Shown here one piece after another: positions 1-6,353 of a DNA stretch of 10,595 nt. This DNA comes from Rhodobacteraceae bacterium UBA7436. Lineage in GTDB: Bacteria; Pseudomonadota; Alphaproteobacteria; Rhodobacterales; Rhodobacteraceae. The first letter of the stretch is position 1; the number at the start of each line of letters is the position of its first letter. The DNA is taken from NCBI GenBank assembly GCA_002478745.1, contig DLQI01000001.1, positions 11,874 through 22,468 on the forward strand, given 5' to 3'. The position numbers and the translations under genes were made by a program. Below the pieces are notes generated by a model, which ran no database searches, had not been told where the DNA came from, and was given only the letters and a program-made list of their open reading frames with translations.

Positions 1-1262
1 ACTTCAACAACTTCCAAAAGATCGAACTCGGATGTTGGGTTTTCTTTACCACGTACAACCAGAACGTCTTTGAAGCACTGGTGATCGTCTGCACGGTACA
101 ATGTTTTACCATTGCCCAAGCCGTCGAACTCATAGCCTTCAAGCGCTTCAACGATACCGCATGGGTTAAATGTACCCGCACGTTGTGCCGCATCTGCATA
201 AAGCATCGTTTGGCAATATACAGTGTGTGCCGCCTGTGATGGTGGGAAGCCGTATTTTGTACCAAAGGACTTAACGAATGCTTTTGAGCCTTCGTCTGTC
301 AAAGACCAGTGCCAGTTTGTGGAACCGTGGATGCCTTTAACGTTTGCGCCAGCACCTTTCGCCATTAGGCGAGAGTACAATGGAACAACGATTTCAAAGT
401 TTTTGCCGTTTACGATCTTGTCGCGAAGGCCAAACTGAACAGCATTGGTCAAAGAGTTAACCATGTTCCCGCCGTAGTGGTTCAGAACCAAAACGTCAGC
501 GCCGGAGTTCAATACTGGAGCGATGTAGGAAGAGAAGTCAGTAGACGCGAGTGGCGTGCGTACTTTGTTCACTGTGTTCCAGCCCATAGCTTCTGTCGCT
601 GCGGCGATAGACTCTTCTTGTGTCCAGCCCCATGTGTAGTCAGCGGTCAAGTGGTAAGCGTTACGGTCAGAACCGTACAGGCTTTGCAACACTGGTGCCA
701 ATGCAGCAGCAGACATGTAACCGTTAAAGAAGTGACGGAAGCCGTTGGCTTTCTTATCTTTACCAGTTGTGTCGTTTGAGTGCGTAAGACCAGCCATAAA
801 GATAACGCCAGCTTCTTGGCATAGACCTTGAACAGCAATCGCAACACCAGAAGAAGAGCCGCCAGTGATCATCACTGCGCCGTCTTTTTCGATCATGGAT
901 TTCGCAGAAGCACGCGCCGCGTCAGATTTAGTCTGCGTGTCGCCTGTTACGAATTCTACTTTCTTGCCCAAGATGCCGTTTCCGGTCAGCTCTTTAGACG
1001 AGAATGTGTTCATCATGCCGCCGTCGCCGCCACCGTTGAGGTGCTCAACAGCAAGCTCATAAGCGCGCAGTTCGTCTGCACCCTCATCAGCATATGGACC
1101 AGATTGCGGAACGTTAAAGCCAAGCGTTACAGAACCACCAGTTGGCTCGTTTGTGTACGCAGCCGCGGAAGACGCAGTGAAGATCGTAGGTGCAGCAAAG
1201 CCAGCGCCAGCGATGGCACTGTTCTTGATCAACCCACGACGTGTCAGGTTTGATGTGGACAT
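1..1262 (-). CDS. ABC transporter periplasmic substrate-binding protein (partial, 3' end off the left edge)
   Basis: The reverse strand reads open from an ATG at 1262 to the window edge, about 420 residues with no stop, so the C-terminus is missing. The start is supported by GGGAGGA at 1268-1274. The N-terminus has a twin-arginine motif (T-R8-R9-G-L-I-K) followed by a small-residue hydrophobic stretch and an alanine-rich cleavage region, indicating Tat export. The mature part begins like a type I periplasmic binding protein (VTLGFNVPQSGPYADEGADE) and continues with GDTQTKSDAARASAKSMIE, ITGGSSSG and a DYTWGW segment, as in the Peripla_BP_6 / LivJ-like receptors of branched-chain amino acid, amide and organic acid importers. 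The ligand cannot be told from sequence. Permease and ATPase genes would be expected beyond the left edge. It diverges from the XRE regulator across 242 bases, which suggests control by that regulator (inference). Confidence 0.9.
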   Translation of the reverse strand, partial: MSTSNLTRRGLIKNSAIAGAGFAAPTIFTASSAAAYTNEPTGGSVTLGFNVPQSGPYADEGADELRAYELAVEHLNGGGDGGMMNTFSSKELTGNGILGKKVEFVTGDTQTKSDAARASAKSMIEKDGAVMITGGSSSGVAIAVQGLCQEAGVIFMAGLTHSNDTTGKDKKANGFRHFFNGYMSAAALAPVLQSLYGSDRNAYHLTADYTWGWTQEESIAAATEAMGWNTVNKVRTPLASTDFSSYIAPVLNSGADVLVLNHYGGNMVNSLTNAVQFGLRDKIVNGKNFEIVVPLYSRLMAKGAGANVKGIHGSTNWHWSLTDEGSKAFVKSFGTKYGFPPSQAAHTVYCQTMLYADAAQRAGTFNPCGIVEALEGYEFDGLGNGKTLYRADDHQCFKDVLVVRGKENPTSEFDLLEVVE

Positions 1263-1504
1263 AAATATCCTCCCTTATTGTTTGAAAACACGAATGAGTC
1301 TCCTCAGCCCCAGACGCGCCATGCATTTACATGCAAAGTTAGTATCGCGTTGTTTTCGAAAATTGCGCAATAACGTCCTTGAAATTCATAACTATTTTGT
1401 AAATAAATACACAATCAAATTGTTTTTTTGTAAACTTATGACGCTTCGTCATGAAAAGATCTCGAAAACGCAGTAGGTTATGGATTGGGCAGGAAAGGTC
1501 TGTA
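1263..1504. promoter_or_regulatory. Divergent control region between the ABC receptor gene and the XRE regulator
   Basis: These 242 bases separate two divergent genes and are AT-rich between about 1330 and 1440. They hold two abutting perfect 10-bp palindromes, TTTTCGAAAA (1353-1362) and ATTGCGCAAT (1362-1371). Two direct copies of TTTTGTAAA lie at 1395-1403 and 1426-1434, 31 bases apart or about three helical turns. A dyad ATGACG-CTT-CGTCAT lies at 1438-1452. I see no clear coding sequence. The TTTTGTAAA and TTGCGCAA elements resemble in style the TTTGCAAA-type sites known for the PccR/RamB/ScfR regulators, but which protein binds here is inferred. No convincing -35/-10 pair could be fixed by eye. 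Confidence 0.55.
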
Positions 1505-2809
1505 ATGATGAGAGAAGGCCTTACAGGCAGTCGCATTCGCGAACGACGCGGGATGGCGGGGCTGAAACAAGCGGAACTCGCAAGCCGAATTGGCATTTCT
1601 GCGTCCTACTTGAATTTGATTGAGCACAATCGCCGCAGAATCGGTGGCAAGCTTTTGCTCAACATAGCTTCGGCACTGGGTGTTGATCCATCAGCGTTGA
1701 CCGAAGGGGCCGAGGCGGCCCTGATTGCCAAACTGCGAGAAGCGGCGTCAGCGGCGCAATTGCCAAAAGTCGATGTCGGCAACGCAGATGAGTTTGCTGG
1801 CCGTTTCCCTGGCTGGGCGGAGGTTTTGGCAGCGGGTTACCGGAGGATCGGAGCCTTGGAACGGACAGTTGAAGCGCTGTCTGATCGGCTTTCGCATGAC
1901 CCAAAACTGGCGGCTTCAGTTCATGAATTGCTTTCGACCGCAGCTGCTATTCGCTCGACTGCTTCGATATTGGCTGATGATAAAAAGATTACGGCAGAAT
2001 GGCGTGATCGGTTTCACGGTAATCTTGATCAAGACAGTCGTCGCCTTGCTGAAAGTTCAAAGGCGCTGGTCAATTACTTAGACAGTCAATCAACGGAACA
2101 AGGGGACCATACGGTTGGATCGCCACGAGAGGAGGTCGATATCTTCCTTGCTGACAACAACTATTCTTTTGAGAGCCTTGAAGCTGGAACAACGGTTGTA
2201 GATGAATTGGTTGTGCAATCGGAGCGACTTGTATCTGAATCCGCGCGTCACATCGCAAAGGGAATTCTTCAGCAACTTAAGCTAGATGCCAACGATGTTG
2301 GTTTGAAAGATCTACAACATAAGCTCAAACTGGTTGGTTTGGACCCAATCTTGTTGGCAACGCACTTTGCCGTTTCGGTATCAACCATTTTGCGTCGTTT
2401 GGGTTCATTGACCGATTTGAATGCGGGCTTAGTCGTTTGCGATCGAACCGGTAGCCTATTGTTCCGTAAGCCTACAAAGGGCTTCACCATCCCGCGTTTT
2501 GATGCGCCATGTGCATTGCTGCCGCTTTTTGATGGATTGAGCAATGTTGGGCAAATTTCGCATGGTAGGATCGCGCTAGCAGGGCGTTCAGAAGTGGAAT
2601 TTGAATTTTTTGCGGTCGCGGAACCGGTTTCTAAACCATCATATAACAGTGCACCGTTGATACAGGCGACAATGCTTGCGGTGCCGTTAAATTCTGGAAA
2701 TATGTCAACTTTACCACGGGCAACTGAAATTGGGGCGACCTGTCGTGTTTGCCCTAAGGAGGATTGTCCCGCCAGACGGGAACCTTCCATTTTAAGCAGT
2801 GGTTTTTAA
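1505..2809 (+). CDS. XRE-type transcriptional regulator with DHp-like middle segment and DUF2083-type cysteine tail
   Basis: A 434-residue cytoplasmic DNA-binding regulator. Residues 8-63 form an XRE helix-turn-helix (RIRERRGMAGLKQAELASRI, then ISASYLNLIEHNRR). The C-terminus has C413-x2-C416-x4-C421 in CRVCPKEDCPARREPSIL, the hallmark tail of DUF2083 / short-chain acyl-CoA regulators (ScfR, PccR). Residues 280-301 (LATHFAVSVSTILRRL) resemble the end of the DUF955/IrrE region of that family, but no HExxH peptidase motif is present. Residues 130-193 instead look like histidine-kinase phosphotransfer helices, with H140-E141-L142 and later R180-L181. The ATG at 1505 (a second lies at 1508) is preferred because AGGAAAGG at 1491-1498 precedes it; the longer in-frame ATG at 1451 lies inside an operator-like dyad. 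The gene is divergent from an ABC receptor and upstream of a two-component cluster, so it probably controls one or both. The effector is unknown; an acyl-CoA is the family precedent. Confidence 0.85.
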   Translation: MMREGLTGSRIRERRGMAGLKQAELASRIGISASYLNLIEHNRRRIGGKLLLNIASALGVDPSALTEGAEAALIAKLREAASAAQLPKVDVGNADEFAGRFPGWAEVLAAGYRRIGALERTVEALSDRLSHDPKLAASVHELLSTAAAIRSTASILADDKKITAEWRDRFHGNLDQDSRRLAESSKALVNYLDSQSTEQGDHTVGSPREEVDIFLADNNYSFESLEAGTTVVDELVVQSERLVSESARHIAKGILQQLKLDANDVGLKDLQHKLKLVGLDPILLATHFAVSVSTILRRLGSLTDLNAGLVVCDRTGSLLFRKPTKGFTIPRFDAPCALLPLFDGLSNVGQISHGRIALAGRSEVEFEFFAVAEPVSKPSYNSAPLIQATMLAVPLNSGNMSTLPRATEIGATCRVCPKEDCPARREPSILSSGF

Positions 2810-2817
2810 TACGAGTT

Positions 2818-2846
2818 TTGACAGCTTGAGGAAAAGCATGGATAGT
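2818..2846 (+). promoter_or_regulatory. Candidate sigma-70-like promoter for the two-component genes
   Basis: A perfect TTGACA at 2818-2823 is followed after exactly 17 bases by GATAGT at 2841-2846, which matches four of six positions of TATAAT. It lies in the 116-base gap between the XRE regulator and the response regulator, so it could give the downstream cluster its own transcript with a start near 2853. That would place the short ORF beginning at 2838 upstream of the transcript start. Confidence 0.4.
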
Positions 2847-2894
2847 CGGATAAAATTTGGACGTGAATATACTGGTGGCACGACGATCACCTGA
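2838..2894 (+). CDS. Possible 18-residue leader peptide or small protein
   Basis: An ATG at 2838 opens an 18-codon frame (MDSRIKFGREYTGGTTIT) ending in TGA at 2892-2894. A good Shine-Dalgarno-like GAGGAAA sits a few bases upstream, at about 2829-2835. It fills part of the gap before the response regulator and ends 31 bases before that gene's ATG. It resembles no family I know. It would be made only from read-through of the regulator transcript, because the candidate promoter at 2818-2846 overlaps its start. Chance is a real alternative. Confidence 0.2.
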   Translation: MDSRIKFGREYTGGTTIT

Positions 2895-2925
2895 GTTGCG
2901 GCCAGACAGGGGGGGACGATCGAAC

Positions 2926-3294
2926 ATGAAAAAACGTGTTCTATTGGTTGAAGACGAACCAAATATTATCGAAGCAATCACGTTCTTGTTGAGTCGAGAA
3001 GGTTGGCATGTGGATACCCAAAAAGACGGCGCAACTGCTGTAAAGCGGGTCCGCGAACTGCAGCCAGATCTGTTGATGCTAGATCACATGTTGCCGGGTA
3101 AAAGCGGCTTGGATATCCTCAAAGACCTCCGAAGTGATGACCAATTTAAATCCTTGCCAATTTTAATGCTGACAGCACGTGGGCAGATGCGCGATCGTGC
3201 CGAAGCTGAAGCTGCGGGGGTCAGCCGTTTCATGACAAAGCCCTTTTCCAATACGGAAGTATTGGCTGCAGTGCGCGATTTGATGCGGAACTAA
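2926..3294 (+). CDS. Single-domain response regulator (receiver only)
   Basis: A 122-residue CheY-like receiver with no output domain. All signature residues are present: the acidic pair E9/D10 (LLVEDEP), the phospho-acceptor D53 (LLMLDHMLPGKSG), the switch T83 (LMLTARG) and the lysine K105 (FMTKPFS). The ATG at 2926 is chosen because a purine-rich AGGGGGGGAC tract (about 2908-2917) lies just upstream and the protein then begins in canonical form; the longer frame from TTG 2857 adds sequence unlike a receiver. The gene is followed, after a 3-base gap, by a small membrane protein and then by the histidine kinase, which is the likely phosphodonor. Without an effector domain it must act by protein-protein contact or as a relay step. 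The XRE regulator just upstream, with its DHp-like segment, is a plausible partner (inference). Confidence 0.93.
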   Translation: MKKRVLLVEDEPNIIEAITFLLSREGWHVDTQKDGATAVKRVRELQPDLLMLDHMLPGKSGLDILKDLRSDDQFKSLPILMLTARGQMRDRAEAEAAGVSRFMTKPFSNTEVLAAVRDLMRN

Positions 3295-3297
3295 TTG

Positions 3298-3597
3298 ATG
3301 CAACCGCCTCCATCAGCGCCAGTCTTTCTAGAACGCCGTAGCTACCGACAGCGCCGTATGATGGACGCAATTCGTCTGTTGCCGCTCGTGGGGTTGCTGC
3401 TTTGGTTGGTGCCGACCCTTTGGGCTGCCACTGACGGCGATGGAGTTGAACCCGTACGAATGTCTCAGGCGATCGTTTATGTTTTTGGAGTATGGGTTTG
3501 TTTGATCCTATGTGCAGGCACCTTGTGGCGTTACCTTAAAGATAGCGACGACGACGTTGGCACGACAGAATCTGCCATGAAAACGGACCCAAAATAA
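3298..3597 (+). CDS. Small two-helix membrane protein coupled to the symporter-kinase
   Basis: A 99-residue protein with a basic N-terminus (RRSYRQRRMM), a first membrane segment at about residues 25-43 (IRLLPLVGLLLWLVPTLWA), a short acidic loop, a second segment at about 57-80 (AIVYVFGVWVCLILCAGTLW), and a charged C-terminal tail. The positive-inside rule puts both ends in the cytoplasm. The ATG at 3298 lies three bases after the response regulator stop, and the TAA overlaps the kinase ATG by one base (TAATG), so translation is almost surely coupled. Topology and position match the small subunits (DUF485/YjcH, DUF4212) found before SLC5-type acetate and other solute symporters, though I cannot assign it to either family by motif. 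I infer an accessory subunit of the kinase's symporter domain. A TTG at 3295 is an alternative start. Confidence 0.8.
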   Translation: MQPPPSAPVFLERRSYRQRRMMDAIRLLPLVGLLLWLVPTLWAATDGDGVEPVRMSQAIVYVFGVWVCLILCAGTLWRYLKDSDDDVGTTESAMKTDPK

Positions 3598-6263
3598 TGG
3601 CATCAATCAATCTGCTCATTGCGGTTTGCCTTATTTACGTTACTTTCTTGTTTCTAGTGGCCTTTGCCGCTGAACGGGCCGCGGCTCAAGGTCGTGGAAA
3701 TTGGCTTCGTTCGCCGCTGGTCTATACACTATCGTTGTCGATCTATTGCACGGCTTGGACATTCTATGGTGCTGTTGGGTACGCTGCGCGATCGGGAATG
3801 GAATTCGTAACAATCTATCTGGGGCCCTCACTTGTTATGATTGGGTGGTGGTGGTTTCTGCGCAAACTGGTCCGTGTTGGTCGGACCCAACGTGTAACCT
3901 CTGTTGCGGACTTGATTTCATCGCGTTACGGAAAATCCAACGTGCTGGCGATTGTTGTTACCGTTATGGCTGTTATTGGGGTGACCCCTTACATCGCACT
4001 TCAATTACAATCTGTTACACTATCGTTGTCGATCTTCTCTGATCCAACAGGAACGACAGATGGTGGAATGAATCTGGTGTCGGCTGGCTTTTGGGTTGCG
4101 CTTGGACTTGCCTTATTCACGGTGTTGTTTGGGACGCGCAATCTAAACGCCAACGAGCGTCACAATGGTGTTGTCATCGCAATTGCAGTGGAAGCTGTTG
4201 TTAAGTTGGTTGCCCTTCTGGCCGTGGGTATTTTCGTGGTTTGGGGGGTCGCTGGTGGCCTTAGTGAAATGATGATCCGTATCGATAACTCGGAAATCGG
4301 CCAATGGCAGGTGGACGGAAGTCGTTGGACCGCGCTAACGGTTTTGTCTGGTGCTGCATTCCTTTGTCTTCCACGCATGTTTCAGGTTCTTGTTGTTGAA
4401 AACGATGATGAGCGACACCTACACATCGCATCGTGGGCGTTTCCGATCTACTTGATGATGATGAGCCTGTTCGTGGTCCCGATTGCCGTTGTTGGACTTG
4501 ACCTATTACCTGAAAATTCCAATCCCGATTTGTTCGTCCTTACTGTCCCCCTGTCACAAGGGCAGGGAGGTCTTGCTATCTTGAGTTTTCTTGGTGGTTT
4601 CTCTTCAGCGACATCGATGGTCATCGTTGCAACATTGGCATTGTCGACCATGGTGTCCAACCACGTCGTTATGCCAATATGGCTTTCGTTTCAGGGCCAT
4701 GGTGCGACCGTTTCTGGTGATGTACGCAACGTTGTGATCTTTGCGCGCCGTGTTTCAATACTTGTCATTATAGCCTTGGGTTACCTCTATTATCGTGTGT
4801 CGGGGGGCAGCGGTGCGCTTGCAGCGATCGGTTTGATTTCATTTATCGGAGTTGCCCAATTTTTACCGGCAATGATCGGTGGGATATTTTGGCGCGGTGG
4901 AACACGGGTGGGCGCATTGACTGGGCTTTTGGTGGGGTTCGCGATCTGGATCTATACATCGTTGTTACCTAGTTTCGGGCCGGACGTTGTTTTAAGTTCC
5001 ACCCTACTGGAGCAAGGACCTTTTGGAATTGGCTGGCTGCGGCCTCAAGCATTGTTTGGGATTAAAGGGATTGATCCAACGGTCCATGCGGTTCTGTGGT
5101 CATTATTGTTAAATACCAGCGGATTTATCTTGGGGTCGCTGATCTCATTCCCGAAACCACTGGAACGGTTGCAAGGTGCGCAGTTTGTCAATGTTTTTGC
5201 CCACTCTGGTCACGCCCATGGCTGGAGCGGGTCGGCGGCTCAAAGTGAAGATCTGATGGTGATGGCGCAGCGGATTTTGGGTGGGCCTGAAGCACAAAAA
5301 TTATTTCGCCGCGAAGCGCAAATTCAGGGACACGATAGATACCTTCCTGAACCAACACCTGATTTTCTCCAGCGGGTAGAGCGCGAAATGTCAGCATCGG
5401 TTGGTGCTGCAACTGCCCATGCGATGATCAGCCAACTGGTTGGTGGTGCGTCAGTTTCTGTTCAGGATTTAATGGCTGTTGCCGATGAATCCGCACAAAT
5501 GCTGGAATACTCAAATCAGTTAGAAGCTAAATCGTCTGAGCTTTTGGACACTGCAAGGCAGTTGCGGGATGTGAATGCTAAGTTGACGCAAATCTCTGTC
5601 CAAAAAGATGCCTTTCTAAGCCAAATCTCGCATGAGCTTCGAACGCCGATGACGTCGATCCGATCATTCTCGGAGATTCTACGTGATGGGAATGAGCTAA
5701 AACCAACAGAACAAACAAAGTATGCATCGATTATTCACGTTGAGGCCATTCGATTGACCCGGTTGTTAGATGATTTGTTAGATCTAAGCGTTCTGGAAAA
5801 CGGGCAGGTTAGCCTGAATAGCGCGAGGGGTACCTTAGCTGACGTGATAGGACACGCCGTCACTACGACACAGGCGGGTGCGGCTAAATCGATCAAAATT
5901 GATACGAGCGGATTGGACCACGCGATTGAGTTGCATACTGATTTGGATCGTCTCGCTCAGGTTTTTATTAACCTGATCAGCAACGCGCAGAAATACTGTA
6001 AATCTTCGGAACCAGAATTGTCCATTTCAGCCTTAAAAACCGAAAATGTGACTTGCGTGTTTTTTACGGATAACGGCTTGCCAATACCGATCGAAACCCA
6101 TGCTCTGATTTTTGAAAAATTCTCAAGGATCAATGATCAAGATGGAAGTGGGGCAGGGCTAGGTTTGGCTATCTGCCGAGAAATTATGGTTCGACTAGGT
6201 GGCGGAATTGATTATGTCACGTTTGAAGGGGGTAACCGCTTTGAAGTACGGATTCCAAACTAA
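3597..6263 (+). CDS. SLC5 (sodium/solute symporter)-type sensor histidine kinase, CbrA/CrbS-like
   Basis: An 888-residue membrane sensor kinase. Residues 1 to about 520 form a sodium:solute symporter-like domain with roughly 13 hydrophobic segments, including SSRYGKSNVLAIVVTVMAVI and FLGGFSSATSMVIVATLALS. Residues 555-620 (MAQRILGGPEAQKLFRRE, then VEREMSASVGAATAHAMISQ) look like the STAC linker of CbrA-type kinases. A coiled coil at about 635-670 follows, with no recognisable PAS domain, unlike CbrA. The HisKA domain has the phospho-acceptor H679 in SQISHELRTPMTSIRS. The HATPase domain has the N box (FINLISNAQK, N792/N796) and G2 box (GSGAGLGLAI, 850-859), but the G1 box reads D825-NGLPIP, with proline where the second glycine is usual. 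Known relatives regulate carbon use (CbrAB, CrbSR, MxtR). Its receiver is the gene ending at 3294. The solute sensed, and whether it is transported, are unknown. Confidence 0.93.
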   Translation: MASINLLIAVCLIYVTFLFLVAFAAERAAAQGRGNWLRSPLVYTLSLSIYCTAWTFYGAVGYAARSGMEFVTIYLGPSLVMIGWWWFLRKLVRVGRTQRVTSVADLISSRYGKSNVLAIVVTVMAVIGVTPYIALQLQSVTLSLSIFSDPTGTTDGGMNLVSAGFWVALGLALFTVLFGTRNLNANERHNGVVIAIAVEAVVKLVALLAVGIFVVWGVAGGLSEMMIRIDNSEIGQWQVDGSRWTALTVLSGAAFLCLPRMFQVLVVENDDERHLHIASWAFPIYLMMMSLFVVPIAVVGLDLLPENSNPDLFVLTVPLSQGQGGLAILSFLGGFSSATSMVIVATLALSTMVSNHVVMPIWLSFQGHGATVSGDVRNVVIFARRVSILVIIALGYLYYRVSGGSGALAAIGLISFIGVAQFLPAMIGGIFWRGGTRVGALTGLLVGFAIWIYTSLLPSFGPDVVLSSTLLEQGPFGIGWLRPQALFGIKGIDPTVHAVLWSLLLNTSGFILGSLISFPKPLERLQGAQFVNVFAHSGHAHGWSGSAAQSEDLMVMAQRILGGPEAQKLFRREAQIQGHDRYLPEPTPDFLQRVEREMSASVGAATAHAMISQLVGGASVSVQDLMAVADESAQMLEYSNQLEAKSSELLDTARQLRDVNAKLTQISVQKDAFLSQISHELRTPMTSIRSFSEILRDGNELKPTEQTKYASIIHVEAIRLTRLLDDLLDLSVLENGQVSLNSARGTLADVIGHAVTTTQAGAAKSIKIDTSGLDHAIELHTDLDRLAQVFINLISNAQKYCKSSEPELSISALKTENVTCVFFTDNGLPIPIETHALIFEKFSRINDQDGSGAGLGLAICREIMVRLGGGIDYVTFEGGNRFEVRIPN

Positions 6264-6353
6264 CTGGATGGGTCGGCCAAGAAACTTAGCATAAAATAGA
6301 GAATATAAAGTCGTTGGTAACCACCAGGGGCCTATCTATCCTATCTATAGGTT
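6264..6353 (+). repeat. Spacer with tandem 9-base repeat before the FliM/FliN-like gene
   Basis: This 90-base gap holds two perfect head-to-tail copies of CCTATCTAT at 6331-6339 and 6340-6348, directly followed by the gene start. The rest is AT-rich (ATAAAATAGAGAATATAAAG around 6290-6310) and could hold a promoter, but no clear -35/-10 pair or terminator hairpin was found after the kinase gene. Confidence 0.4.

Noticed and set aside
477..1476. Several plus-strand ORFs of 100-141 codons (477-779, 828-1253, 1153-1476)
   Set aside because: They overlap the minus-strand ABC receptor, whose frame is continuous and has a Tat signal and periplasmic-binding-protein motifs; the last also runs into the control region.
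2269..2790. 173-codon minus-strand ORF opposite the XRE regulator
   Set aside because: It lies wholly inside a gene with clear domain motifs and shows no family signature of its own.
2857..2925. TTG-initiated N-terminal extension of the response regulator
   Set aside because: The ATG at 2926 has a purine-rich ribosome site and gives a canonical receiver start (MKKRVLLVEDEP).
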